DNA of 38,349 nucleotides from an uncultured Bacilli bacterium. Its GTDB lineage: Bacteria > Bacillota_I > Bacilli_A > RF39 > UBA660. Position numbers and translations under genes: made by a program. Location: the NCBI GenBank assembly GCA_934119965.1, contig CAKOTA010000012.1, positions 1-38,349 of the forward strand, written 5' to 3'. Positions 17,187 through 26,056 of the stretch are shown here, piece by piece; within the stretch, counting starts at the first letter, position 1; each line of letters starts with the position of its first letter. The notes beneath the pieces were generated by a model. That model worked only from the letters and a program-made list of their open reading frames with translations, was not told the DNA's origin and searched no databases.

Positions 17187-17819
17187 ATGAAACAAAAAAT
17201 AATAAAAAATATTAAAAAATATAAATTTCTTTATTTAATAGATATTTTAATAATTTCCTTTATTTTTTTGTGTCCTATGGAGAATATAACTTCTAGTTAT
17301 GTTTCGTCCGAGGGATATAGGACAGGCTATATTTTAGATAAAGATGTAGTAGTTAGACAAGAATTTGTATCTAGTTTAGGTAATATTGAAAGAATATCAT
17401 TAATGATTTCTACTCTTGATAAGAATACAAATTGTGAAATTATGTACAAAATTTTAGATAAAAAAAATGATATAATAGATGAACAAAAACTGAATAACAA
17501 AGAATTGTCATATACTGAATCACCATCTGATTCGTCAACCGATTATGTAAATTTTTATCTAAAAAACAAACAATTTGATACAAAAAATTCTATATATTAT
17601 ATTGAACTAAGTACAAATTGTGATTCAATTGTAAAAGTTCAATATTATGATGCCGATGAACAAGAAAAAAAAGCCATATATAATGGAATTGAAACAAATA
17701 AAAAAATGGCTATTAGATATAGTGGAGTAAATAAATCATATAATAATATTTTATACCCATCTATAATGTTTGTTATGACATTAATTATAGTTCTTGGAGG
17801 TAAAAATGAAAAACAGTAA
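17187..17819 (+). CDS. unknown membrane protein with an outside beta-rich domain
   Basis: The 210-residue protein is not recognised. It has one N-terminal helix (about 14-31), about 155 residues of beta-rich sequence probably outside the membrane, and one C-terminal helix (about 187-203). The layout copies the first part of the next protein (helix, beta-rich outside part, helix). The outside part could bind glycan or help the DUF2142 enzyme. The start follows GTGAGG with short spacing. It overlaps the DUF2142 gene by 14 bp. Confidence 0.7.
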   Translation: MKQKIIKNIKKYKFLYLIDILIISFIFLCPMENITSSYVSSEGYRTGYILDKDVVVRQEFVSSLGNIERISLMISTLDKNTNCEIMYKILDKKNDIIDEQKLNNKELSYTESPSDSSTDYVNFYLKNKQFDTKNSIYYIELSTNCDSIVKVQYYDADEQEKKAIYNGIETNKKMAIRYSGVNKSYNNILYPSIMFVMTLIIVLGGKNEKQ

Positions 17820-19830
17820 TAGAAAATTAAAAGGTTTTTTATTAATCATTTTATCTGTTATGTTATCTGCACTAATAGAGGTTGCATTTTTTAACGGAAT
17901 AAAAATGCACAATATTGGTAATAATAAGGGAACATTTTCTTTAAAAGATTACACTAAGGTAGAAAAAGAAATTATAAAGGTACCTATAAATAGTGAAAAT
18001 GATGAAAATAAAAATTCGATATTATTCAATGAAAATCTAGATTTAGATGATTTTGAAATAAATGAAGTTGAAGGCGAGACTATTGAAAATAGTCAGCCAG
18101 ATACTATTGAGTATGAGGAAAAAGAAGCAAAGCATTTTGTAATAGATTTAAGTAAGATGTATGTTGATAGAATTTCCATGAAATATCATACCAAAAATGA
18201 TTATTATATGAGAATCAATTATACTAATTTTGATGAATATGGTAATCCTTTTGATGATTCAATAGATGTCAATTTTTTGAAAGAATTTAATACAACTACT
18301 ATTGCTATAAATAGTGATATTGAAAAAATCGAGTTTAATATTTATGACGATGATACAACCGAATTTGATATAAGTGATATTTTGGTAGTTAATGAATTTT
18401 GCTTTAATATATATAGGTTTTTCTTGTTATCTATATTTTTAATTTCAATTAGCATATTATATATATTTAGAAAAATAATATTTAAAAAAATTGAGTATTT
18501 ATTTTTAATAGTAGCATTATGCACTGGAATAGCTCAAATTTTTATTATTCCATGTTTAACAGTGTATTCATGGGATGACCATGTTCATTTGGAAAGAATG
18601 TATTCTTTATTTGAACATGGAAATGTGAAAACAACAAAGTCATTTGATTTTTCATATAGTTTAAGATCTAGTCGTGATGGCATTTCATCATCCTATGAAA
18701 ATTATAATTTAGTTTATAATTATTTAAATAAAAACAATAATATTGCAGGTGAAGGAATTGTTAATGAAAATAAGTTTATCTCATACGATAGTTTTACCTA
18801 TATACCATCTGCAATAGCAATAAAAATCTGCAAAATATTAAAAACACCATATACTTTATTATTTCATATGGGGAAAATAGTAAATTTGTTGATTTATATA
18901 GTAATTATGTTCTATGCCATTAAAAATGCTAAGGTTGGTAAAAAGCTATTATTTGTTCTTTCGTTATTGCCAACAACTATATTTTTAGCGGCACAATATT
19001 CTAGAGACGCAATAATAACAGCGGGAATCTATTTGGCATTATCCGTATTTTTAAATTGCTATTGTGATAAAGAAAAAATGAATCAAAAAAATCTAATTAT
19101 ATTTATTGCCTCAATAATAGTTGCTAGTTTGTCTAAAGCAATATATGTTCCTTTCCTTTTACTATTACTTATTATGCCAAGCAATAAATTTGAAAATAGT
19201 AGAAATGCAAAATGGATTAAATTACTTGTAGTTGTATTGCTATTTTTAGCAATGTCAACCTTTGTATTTCCTGCTATGACATCAAGTTCGAGTGGTATTA
19301 GCGATATAAGAGGTGGAAATACAAACACAGGTGGACAAATGAAATTGATAATGTCACAGCCACTTTCATTTGCAAAAGTTTTTAGTACTTATATAAAGGA
19401 TGTTATTTTTTATCAACTACTAGGTAACAAAACATTAGGATTTTGGCACAACTTTAATTATATTAGAGGAGAAAAATATTATATACTATTATTTATAATT
19501 ATGTTTTGTGCTATCTGTTCTGAAGATAAATCAAAGTTTAAAATTGATTTAAAACTCAGATTATTTCTATTGTCTATTTCTTTCTTTATAATATGCCTAA
19601 TCTGTGGAAGTATGTATTTGTCGTTTACACCGGTGGCTGCTACAACTATATTGGGTGTACAACAAAGATATTTTGTACCATTGTTGTTTGCAATTTTTAT
19701 AACTTTTAAAAATAAAAATATAATTTGTAAAATGGAAGATGAAAAAACAATGAAAATTATTACAATGTTGTTGTTGTACATCTATTTCTTTGATACATAT
19801 AATTCGATTTTTATGAGTCTATACCCATAA
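17806..19830 (+). CDS. DUF2142 family membrane protein, probable GT-C glycosyltransferase
   Basis: The protein is 674 residues from ATG 17806, chosen because GGAGG lies 5 bp upstream; an in-frame TTG at 17794 lies ahead of that site. It has one N-terminal helix, an outside beta-rich acidic part (about 35-190) and then about ten helices. The core has SWDDHVHLERM (about 253-263), a D/E-rich first loop as in GT-C enzymes. It also has the DUF2142 pattern: the YIPSAIAIKICK stretch and LSLLPTTIFLAAQYSRDA (about 386-403). It probably attaches the sugar made by the GT2 at 16115. The enzymatic role of DUF2142 is inferred from fold and context. Confidence 0.78.
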   Translation: MKNSNRKLKGFLLIILSVMLSALIEVAFFNGIKMHNIGNNKGTFSLKDYTKVEKEIIKVPINSENDENKNSILFNENLDLDDFEINEVEGETIENSQPDTIEYEEKEAKHFVIDLSKMYVDRISMKYHTKNDYYMRINYTNFDEYGNPFDDSIDVNFLKEFNTTTIAINSDIEKIEFNIYDDDTTEFDISDILVVNEFCFNIYRFFLLSIFLISISILYIFRKIIFKKIEYLFLIVALCTGIAQIFIIPCLTVYSWDDHVHLERMYSLFEHGNVKTTKSFDFSYSLRSSRDGISSSYENYNLVYNYLNKNNNIAGEGIVNENKFISYDSFTYIPSAIAIKICKILKTPYTLLFHMGKIVNLLIYIVIMFYAIKNAKVGKKLLFVLSLLPTTIFLAAQYSRDAIITAGIYLALSVFLNCYCDKEKMNQKNLIIFIASIIVASLSKAIYVPFLLLLLIMPSNKFENSRNAKWIKLLVVVLLFLAMSTFVFPAMTSSSSGISDIRGGNTNTGGQMKLIMSQPLSFAKVFSTYIKDVIFYQLLGNKTLGFWHNFNYIRGEKYYILLFIIMFCAICSEDKSKFKIDLKLRLFLLSISFFIICLICGSMYLSFTPVAATTILGVQQRYFVPLLFAIFITFKNKNIICKMEDEKTMKIITMLLLYIYFFDTYNSIFMSLYP

Positions 19831-19855
19831 AGATGAAAAATTGGAGTGTTAGTTT

Positions 19856-20815
19856 ATGAAAAATAAAATATTATATTTAGTGGTTCCATGTTACAATGAA
19901 GAATTGGTTTTAGAAGAGACCACTAAGCAAATGTGCAAAAAATTAAAAGAATTAATTTCAAAAAAAATAATTTCCAATAAAAGTAAAATATGTTTTGTTG
20001 ATGATGGATCTTCTGATAATACATGGAAAATAATTAGTGAATTATCAAAAGAAAATAATAAAGTTATTGGAATCAAGCTTTCACACAACAGAGGACATCA
20101 AAATGCCTTGTTAGCGGGATTAATGGAAGCAAAAAAATATGCAGATATGGTTATAACTATAGATGCTGATTTGCAACAAGATATAAATGCAATAGATAGA
20201 TTTGTTGAAGAATATTATAAAGGAAATGAAATTGTGTATGGAGTTAGGACCTCTAGAAATACAGATAAATTTTTAAAGAAATTCACATCACAAATTTTCT
20301 ATAAAATTATGAGTAAATTTGGGTGTGAATCAATTAAAAATCATGCCGATTATAGACTTACATCAAAAAGAGTATTGAATGAATTAGAAAAATACAAAGA
20401 ATCTAATTTATATTTAAGAGGTTTATTTCCATATATGGGTTTTAAATCATCAATTATATATTTTGATGTTTTTGATAGATTTGCTGGAAAATCCAAATAT
20501 AACTTTTCTAAAATGCTTACATTAGCTACTGATGGGATAACTTCTTTTAGCATCTTACCAATACAACTTGTTTTCTCATTAGGCGTTACAATTACTTTTA
20601 TTTCTTTATTAGTGTTAATGATAATATTGATTTTATTTATATTTAATAAAGTTATGTTAGGGTTAAATATTATAGTAAGTTGCTTGTTTTTGATTTGTGG
20701 AATTATTGTTACTTCTTTAGGAATAATAGGCGAGTATATTGGAAAGACATATATTGAGACAAAGCAACGTCCAAAGTATAGTATAGAGGAGATTTTAGAT
20801 GAAAATATTAAATAA
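19856..20815 (+). CDS. GtrB-like polyprenyl-phosphate glycosyltransferase (paralogue)
   Basis: The 319-residue GT2 protein has two C-terminal helices (about 238-263 and 272-298). Motifs are VVPCYNEEL (about 7-15), VDDGSSD (about 49-55), IDADLQQD (about 102-109) and AGKSKYN (about 210-216). It is a close paralogue of the gene at 14897, but GKSKY replaces GESKY. It starts a second GtrB/GtrA/GT-C module in the order B-A-C, and the GtrA gene overlaps it by 17 bp. TTGGAG precedes the start. Confidence 0.92.
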   Translation: MKNKILYLVVPCYNEELVLEETTKQMCKKLKELISKKIISNKSKICFVDDGSSDNTWKIISELSKENNKVIGIKLSHNRGHQNALLAGLMEAKKYADMVITIDADLQQDINAIDRFVEEYYKGNEIVYGVRTSRNTDKFLKKFTSQIFYKIMSKFGCESIKNHADYRLTSKRVLNELEKYKESNLYLRGLFPYMGFKSSIIYFDVFDRFAGKSKYNFSKMLTLATDGITSFSILPIQLVFSLGVTITFISLLVLMIILILFIFNKVMLGLNIIVSCLFLICGIIVTSLGIIGEYIGKTYIETKQRPKYSIEEILDENIK

Positions 20816-21233
20816 GTATATAGATATCAAATTTATTAAATTTGCTATTGTCGGTGTAATAAATACAGTTTTTGGTACGGCAATTATGTTTGGACTTTAT
20901 AATGTGTTTGGATTCGATTATTACTTTTCTTCATTTTGTAACTATTTTTTTGGTAGTATACTTAGTTACTTCTTGAATAAATATTTCACTTTTAATTATA
21001 AAAAGAAAGATCTTAAAGTTGTTATTAAATTTATAATTAATATATCTATTTGTTATCTTATTGCTTACGGAATTGCAAAGCCATTAGTAGGTATAGTTTT
21101 ATCTGGTTACAATAAGAAGATCATTGAAAATATTGCTATGCTAGTAGGCATGATATTATTTGTATTTTGTAACTATTTTGGACAAAAATTATTAGTGTTT
21201 AAGGAAGGTGAAGATTTAAATGAAAAAATATAG
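20799..21233 (+). CDS. GtrA family membrane protein
   Basis: The 144-residue protein has four membrane helices and the family patterns FAIVGVINTVFGTAI in helix 1 and SYFLNKYFTF after helix 2. It is the probable flippase partner of the GtrB-like enzyme whose gene it overlaps by 17 bp. GAGGAG precedes the start, and the next gene overlaps its end by 14 bp. Confidence 0.92.
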   Translation: MKILNKYIDIKFIKFAIVGVINTVFGTAIMFGLYNVFGFDYYFSSFCNYFFGSILSYFLNKYFTFNYKKKDLKVVIKFIINISICYLIAYGIAKPLVGIVLSGYNKKIIENIAMLVGMILFVFCNYFGQKLLVFKEGEDLNEKI

Positions 21234-22695
21234 CAAAAAAGAAATTATGATAGTGTCATTAGTAATAATGTTATTTGTTTTTGGTTTTGTACTATTAACC
21301 GGAACATTTAACTCTTCTTATCATTTACAAGATGATCATGAATTTATTAGAATTAGTAATGATCTTAAAGAGAAAAATATATTAAGTGTAATATTTGATT
21401 GGACTAGCAATGGTTTAAATATTAGATTTAGACCATTGTATCACATAATTAGAGTGCTATTAGTTTCAATTTTCGGGCTACATTTTAAATTGTGGTATAC
21501 TTGGAAGGCACTAGAAATATGCGGGATTTTATTTTTCCTTTATTTCTTTGCTAGAAATTTAAAATGCAATAAATTTGTATCTTGTATTTTTACACTATTG
21601 GTTTTAATTGGAAATCAAATTGCGATATGGTATAGATTAGGCCCACAAGAGTCAACAGGACTTCTATTTCTTTCAATAGCACTGTTTTTTATTTCCGAAT
21701 ATTACTTATATAATGAAAATAAAAGGAATATAATAATTGCTGCAATATTTATGTTTCTGATGTCTCTGATGAAAGAAAGTTTTGTTTTAATGTTGCCACC
21801 AATTTTGTTCTTAGGACTTGGATTATATAGCTACAAAAATGGTGATAAGAACATTAAAAATATTTTAATTGATAATAAAAAAATTATAATGGCAATCATG
21901 ACTTTATTTTTCATTGAAATTTTTGTGATAGTATTTTTGATTGGCACAAACAAAATAGGATATGCAGGCTTTTCTAGTGATACAACAACATATCAATATC
22001 TTGAGGGAATAAGGAAAAGTTTGATTTCGGATGGACTTATTAATCAGGCAATTTTATTTTTGATTGCTAGCGGAATAACATTAGCAAGCTATAATAACAT
22101 AAAAAATAAAAAAAGTTTTCTAGGAATAATATTGTTTGTTGTTATCACAGTTATTTTTCAGTTGGCTCTACATGCAAAATCAACAATGTTTGAAAGATAC
22201 ATTGTTCCAATGAGTGTTGCTTATTCATTTATAATAGTTATTTTAGGATCAAAGTTTCTTAAAAATAAAGGTACATTGATTATATACTTTGGTTTAGTAT
22301 TATTGGTGATTGCAGGTTTGTTTAATCAATCAATAACAAGAGCAAGTGAGTTCGCTAACAACGGGAAAAATATTAATGATTATTTATGGTATATCCGTAA
22401 TAATATCGATAAGAATAAAAATATTTTTATAGCAATGAATGGTGAATTAGAGTATTCTACAGACATTTATTTAAGAAACTTTGGTTATAATAACCTATAC
22501 GAATATGAAAGTGATTTTAAATATTCTACATTACCAACAAACCAAATTAAACCAGTTGATGATATAATTAAAAACATTGATGTTGTAATCTTAACAGAGC
22601 AATATTATAGTTTTATTTTTACAGAAAAATACTTGAACTCAACCGATTTTAAACATTTGAAATTTGGTTCATATGAAATATTTACTAAATTATAA
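21220..22695 (+). CDS. GT-C membrane glycosyltransferase of the GtrB/GtrA module
   Basis: The 491-residue protein has about 11 helices. The first outside loop has LQDDHEFIRI with D38, D39 and E41, followed by RFRPLYHIIR, a pattern of GT-C enzymes acting with GtrA and GtrB. The C-terminal 90 residues form a soluble outside part. It should attach the lipid-linked sugar from the GtrB at 19856 to a surface polymer. It overlaps the GtrA gene by 14 bp. The ISL3 element begins 16 bp after its stop, so this gene has lost direct contact with its original terminator, now at 24215. Confidence 0.75.
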   Translation: MKKYSKKEIMIVSLVIMLFVFGFVLLTGTFNSSYHLQDDHEFIRISNDLKEKNILSVIFDWTSNGLNIRFRPLYHIIRVLLVSIFGLHFKLWYTWKALEICGILFFLYFFARNLKCNKFVSCIFTLLVLIGNQIAIWYRLGPQESTGLLFLSIALFFISEYYLYNENKRNIIIAAIFMFLMSLMKESFVLMLPPILFLGLGLYSYKNGDKNIKNILIDNKKIIMAIMTLFFIEIFVIVFLIGTNKIGYAGFSSDTTTYQYLEGIRKSLISDGLINQAILFLIASGITLASYNNIKNKKSFLGIILFVVITVIFQLALHAKSTMFERYIVPMSVAYSFIIVILGSKFLKNKGTLIIYFGLVLLVIAGLFNQSITRASEFANNGKNINDYLWYIRNNIDKNKNIFIAMNGELEYSTDIYLRNFGYNNLYEYESDFKYSTLPTNQIKPVDDIIKNIDVVILTEQYYSFIFTEKYLNSTDFKHLKFGSYEIFTKL

Positions 22696-22703
22696 AGTTA
22701 TTA

Positions 22704-22711
22704 ATTGAAAA
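22704..22711. repeat. left target-site duplication of the ISL3 element
   Basis: ATTGAAAA at 22704-22711 matches TTTGAAAA at 24211-24218 in 7 of 8 bases. ISL3-family elements normally make 8-bp duplications. Confidence 0.75.
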
Positions 22712-22767
22712 GGTTCAATGTCAAGTAGTGTTGGTGAAACCAAAAACTAATGATAAATGAATTGTTA

Positions 22768-22795
22768 AAGATGACTAGAAATAGTCTTCTTTTGT
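22768..22795. terminator. hairpin inside the ISL3 element, downstream of the transposase gene
   Basis: AAGATGACTA/TAGTCTTCTT (22768-22777, 22782-22791) has a GAAA loop and one mismatch. It can act on the convergent transcripts of the GT-C gene and the transposase gene. T runs are short on both sides, so the strength is uncertain. Confidence 0.55.
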
Positions 22796-24084
22796 TATGT
22801 GGCAAGAGGATTATAGATGCCTTTTACAAGCATAACTCTAGCTTTTAAATGGTCAAATTTTCTATAACCACAAGCATTATGTTTAAGTTGTTTAATGATG
22901 TTGTTAGTACCTTCAATCAGTCCATTAGAAAGCTCATAATCAAAGGCATTAACAATGTAATTTTCAAAGTTTAAAAATGTTTTAATAGCTACTTTAGAAT
23001 ATTTATTTAATTTTTTATTATCTACATTATGAATAATGTTTAGAAATTTATTTTTATCACGATTATCAATGGATTTAATAATTCCTTGATATAAATTGTA
23101 AGTATAGTATAAAGTATCATCAGTATTTATAAGATACTGGACAATATCATATTGAGACATTTCTTTATTAAAATTTTTAGAATATTTTTTATTGCCTTTA
23201 TCTAAATCATCTTCATTTTTAAGAATTAATTTCCAATATTTTTTAAGTTTATTATAATTAGGATTGGAATTTTTACATAAACTTATTCTAGTTTTATCTA
23301 AGGCATTTCTAATTTGAAAAACTATATGAAATCTATCAGGAATTAGAGTTGCTTTAGGAAATAGTTTGTGCATTAATAGATAATAAGGTTTATATAAGTC
23401 CATAGTAATAAATTTAACCTTCATTCTTTCAGCTCTTTGATATCTAGAGAAATATTTATAAATATCCTTTGAAAACCTAGAATTATTAATATCGAAAATG
23501 TTTCTAGACTCTTGATTAACAATGATAAAAGCAAGTTTAGAAATAGTATCTTTAGTAGCAGAAAACTCGTCAATACCAAAAGATGTAGGAAGAGAACCAT
23601 TATGTTTAACAAATTTATCGACAGAAATATCATCTAAAATTCTGTTTACAGAATTAGTAGAAATGTTATTTCTTTTAGCAATGTTTTTTTCAGAATCTTT
23701 AGTCATTAAATCTAATATGACTGATGTACGAGTATCATTAGAAATTTGTTTATGAAAGTCAACAATGTTGGTAGAAGCAGTAAAAGTTTTATTACAATGT
23801 TTACAAAAAAATCTTTGTTTATCTAAAAGAAGAATAGTATTGTAATTACAAGCTTTATTAATTTTTATTTTACAGTTACGTTTGAAATTCCATTTAATAA
23901 TATCATTGTGGTCATTATTTATACAATTACATTTAGGACAAAATTTTGGTGTATAGGTAAGATAACCATGAAATATTTTAGTTTTAACTCCTTTTGTTTC
24001 GATCATTTCTAAACAATTTTCGTAAAAATATATATTTTCATCTTCAATATTTAGTATTTTTTTAGTATAATCAGTATGAGTCAT
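22795..24084 (-). CDS. ISL3-family transposase (DDE), intact
   Basis: The 429-residue protein has an N-terminal zinc-ribbon region (CPKC near 52-55 and CKHC near 93-96), a helix-turn-helix-like region (about 115-150) and the ISL3 DDE domain. The acidic residues fall in GIDEF (about 168-172), FITMDLYKPY (about 224-233) and GLIEGTNN (about 395-402). The length is normal for the family and there is no frameshift, so the enzyme may be active. The start ATG at 24084 follows AAAGGAT. It probably moves the element by cut-and-paste or by a circle. Confidence 0.95.
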   Translation of the reverse strand: MTHTDYTKKILNIEDENIYFYENCLEMIETKGVKTKIFHGYLTYTPKFCPKCNCINNDHNDIIKWNFKRNCKIKINKACNYNTILLLDKQRFFCKHCNKTFTASTNIVDFHKQISNDTRTSVILDLMTKDSEKNIAKRNNISTNSVNRILDDISVDKFVKHNGSLPTSFGIDEFSATKDTISKLAFIIVNQESRNIFDINNSRFSKDIYKYFSRYQRAERMKVKFITMDLYKPYYLLMHKLFPKATLIPDRFHIVFQIRNALDKTRISLCKNSNPNYNKLKKYWKLILKNEDDLDKGNKKYSKNFNKEMSQYDIVQYLINTDDTLYYTYNLYQGIIKSIDNRDKNKFLNIIHNVDNKKLNKYSKVAIKTFLNFENYIVNAFDYELSNGLIEGTNNIIKQLKHNACGYRKFDHLKARVMLVKGIYNPLAT

Positions 24085-24120
24085 TCAATCAGATCCTTTC
24101 GATGTTTTTTAGACAACTAC

Positions 24121-24129
24121 ATTGTATCA
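24121..24129 (-). promoter_or_regulatory. extended -10 of the transposase gene
   Basis: On the minus strand TGATACAAT fits an extended -10 and lies 36 bp before the transposase start at 24084. No good -35 is seen. Confidence 0.5.
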
Positions 24130-24210
24130 TGAGTTTCTGATTATGACTCTTTTTATTAACTAAAAATAGTATTAGCGATTTTACTCACCAACACTATTTA
24201 TTATAGAACC

Positions 24211-24218
24211 TTTGAAAA
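24211..24218. repeat. right target-site duplication of the ISL3 element
   Basis: TTTGAAAA is the right copy of the duplication at 22704-22711, with one differing base at the first position. Confidence 0.75.
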
Positions 24219-24238
24219 ACCACTTTGGTGGTTTTTTT
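24215..24238 (+). terminator. intrinsic terminator, displaced by the ISL3 element
   Basis: The perfect 9-bp stem AAAAACCAC/GTGGTTTTT (24215-24223, 24228-24236) with a 4-base loop runs into a T tract. If the element and one duplication copy are removed, this hairpin falls shortly after the GT-C stop at 22695. It was therefore probably the terminator of that operon. Confidence 0.85.
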
Positions 24239-24286
24239 ATGATAATTTTATAAATATATTTTCTTTAAAAAAAACTAATTATATAG

Positions 24287-24292
24287 TATAAT
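24287..24292 (+). promoter_or_regulatory. -10 box of the second glycan block, inside an AT dinucleotide tract
   Basis: TATAAT lies 31 bp before ATG 24324 and runs into an (AT)n tract to about 24303. No clear -35 is seen. It follows the terminator at 24215-24238. Confidence 0.45.
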
Positions 24293-24323
24293 ATATATAT
24301 ATATCACAATTAAGGAGTAAAAT

Positions 24324-25064
24324 ATGAAGATATCATTAATAACAGTTTGTTATAATTCTGAAAAAACAATTAAAGATACTATTGAATCAGTATTAAAACA
24401 AACATATAAAAATTATGAATATATAATTGTTGATGGTAAATCAAAAGATAATACATTAAATATAATTAAATTGTATGAAAAAAAATTTTATAACAAATTA
24501 AAATATATATCTGAATCTGATAAAGGATTATATGATGCAATGAATAAAGGAATAAAACTTGCAACAGGAGATATTATTGGAATATTAAATTCAGATGATA
24601 TACTATACGATGAAAATGTTTTTCAAAAAATAATTGATAATATAGATAATTATGATGGTATTTATTCAAATTTAGTATTAATGAATAATGATTTTACAAA
24701 AGTAACAAGAAACTTCAAATCAAAAGAAGCAACATTAAAAAAAGGTTGGCATCCGCCACATCCTACATTATATTTAAAAAAAGAAATATATAATAAATAT
24801 GGCAATTATAATTTAGATTATAAAATAGCTGCTGATTTAGATTTTATGTATAGAATTCTTAATAACAAAATTAGATTAAAATATGTTGATACTTGTTTTG
24901 TAAAAATGAGAACAGGTGGAGCAAGCACAAATGGTTTAAAAGGGTATTATAAAAATTTTAAAGAGTCATATAGGGTATTAAAAGCTAATAAAAGAAAATT
25001 TCCTTTATTAACAAATATATATAGAATTTATGATAATTTAATTAAACAAAAAATAATGAAGTAG
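24324..25064 (+). CDS. GT2 glycosyltransferase (WcaA-like)
   Basis: A 246-residue GT2 enzyme with ISLITVCYNSEKTI (about 2-15), VDGKSKDNT (about 41-49), ISESDKGLYDAMNKGI (about 68-83) and LNSDD as DxD (about 93-97), then HPPHPTLY (about 145-152). The ESDKGLYDAMNKG block is typical of capsule and exopolysaccharide GT2 proteins. It is the first gene of the second glycan block, preceded by AAGGAG. The next gene starts 8 bp after its stop. Confidence 0.9.
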   Translation: MKISLITVCYNSEKTIKDTIESVLKQTYKNYEYIIVDGKSKDNTLNIIKLYEKKFYNKLKYISESDKGLYDAMNKGIKLATGDIIGILNSDDILYDENVFQKIIDNIDNYDGIYSNLVLMNNDFTKVTRNFKSKEATLKKGWHPPHPTLYLKKEIYNKYGNYNLDYKIAADLDFMYRILNNKIRLKYVDTCFVKMRTGGASTNGLKGYYKNFKESYRVLKANKRKFPLLTNIYRIYDNLIKQKIMK

Positions 25065-25072
25065 GTGATAAA

Positions 25073-26056
25073 ATGAAATATGATTTTGAAAATTTGTTTT
25101 TTTGTTATACAATGTTAACTTTTTTTGTGTTTCTAATATTAATTTCGTTGAAAAAAAATTACAACAATAATTGGTTAGATATAAATAGTACTAATACATT
25201 AAAAGGAATTGCAATAATAACAGTTATATTTCATCATTTTGCAACAAATATGAAATATAATAGTATTTTTAAAATTATTTTTGGTAATATTGGTTTTTTA
25301 GGTGTAGCTATATTTTTATTTGTTTCAGGATATGGATTGCTAAGTAGTTATAAAAATAATCATAACTATTTAGAAAAATTTTTAAAAAATAGATTTTTTA
25401 AAATAATTATAATTTTTATCATTTCTAGAATAATTATTCTTTTGATTTCTAGAAATATAGTTATCGCAACACAAAGTGATTGGTATACTTACATAATTTT
25501 ATATTATTATTTCTTATTTTATATGGTTTACAAATATATAAAAAATAATAATTTAAAAAAATATATAATGTGGTTATCTTTCATTCCATATATTTTAATA
25601 TGTTTATATTTGAAAAAAAGCCCATATTGGTATAATACTTCAATTTGTTTTCCGTTTGGATTGTTGATAGCAGAATATAAAGAAATTGTATACAAAGTGA
25701 TTAATAATAATTTTATCAAATTTTTGATACCTTTAGGTTTATTTATATTAGTAATGGTTGTATTTCAAGTAACTGGATTTATAAGTAATCTGCGATGGCT
25801 ACAATTTATAACACCAATAATTTTTATTTTGTTAATTATAACATTATTAACAAAATTCAAATTAGATTCGAAAATTCTTAAATTTTTTAGTAACATATCA
25901 TTTCCATTATATTTGTTGCATATTTTTTTATTTAAATACATTTATAATTTAGGAATACATTCTGATTTTGTTTTTGTAATAACAATAGTAGTAAATATCC
26001 TTTTTGCAATTATCATTAATAAATTATTAAATATAATTTATGGGAGAAGTATATGA
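25073..26056 (+). CDS. acyltransferase-3 family membrane protein
   Basis: The 327-residue protein has about ten helices. Near the start it has NTLKGIAIITVIFHHFATNM (about 41-60) with the invariant histidine of the family, followed by GVAIFLFVSGYGL (about 79-91). These proteins (PF01757) transfer acetyl or other acyl groups to sugars at the membrane. Its place between GT2 and GT4 genes suggests O-acetylation of the glycan. The start follows AGGTGA, and the stop overlaps the next start by ATGA. Confidence 0.9.
   Translation: MKYDFENLFFCYTMLTFFVFLILISLKKNYNNNWLDINSTNTLKGIAIITVIFHHFATNMKYNSIFKIIFGNIGFLGVAIFLFVSGYGLLSSYKNNHNYLEKFLKNRFFKIIIIFIISRIIILLISRNIVIATQSDWYTYIILYYYFLFYMVYKYIKNNNLKKYIMWLSFIPYILICLYLKKSPYWYNTSICFPFGLLIAEYKEIVYKVINNNFIKFLIPLGLFILVMVVFQVTGFISNLRWLQFITPIIFILLIITLLTKFKLDSKILKFFSNISFPLYLLHIFLFKYIYNLGIHSDFVFVITIVVNILFAIIINKLLNIIYGRSI

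Larger units (their letters stand above)
22712..24210. mobile_element. complete ISL3-family insertion sequence, 1,499 bp
   Basis: The ends are imperfect inverted repeats at 22712-22737 and 24185-24210 with 21 of 26 matching positions. Both begin with GGTTC and share the 12-bp block TAGTGTTGGTGA. ISL3 ends usually begin with a similar GGCTC and contain a like block. The element carries one intact transposase gene on the minus strand, its promoter and a hairpin at the 3' end. An 8-bp flanking duplication with one mismatch supports insertion by transposition. It sits between the stop of the GT-C gene and that gene's terminator. Confidence 0.92.

Noticed and set aside
24281..24303. AT dinucleotide tract as a mobile or CRISPR repeat
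   Set aside because: It is short, simple and common in AT-rich spacers; only its -10 box is kept.
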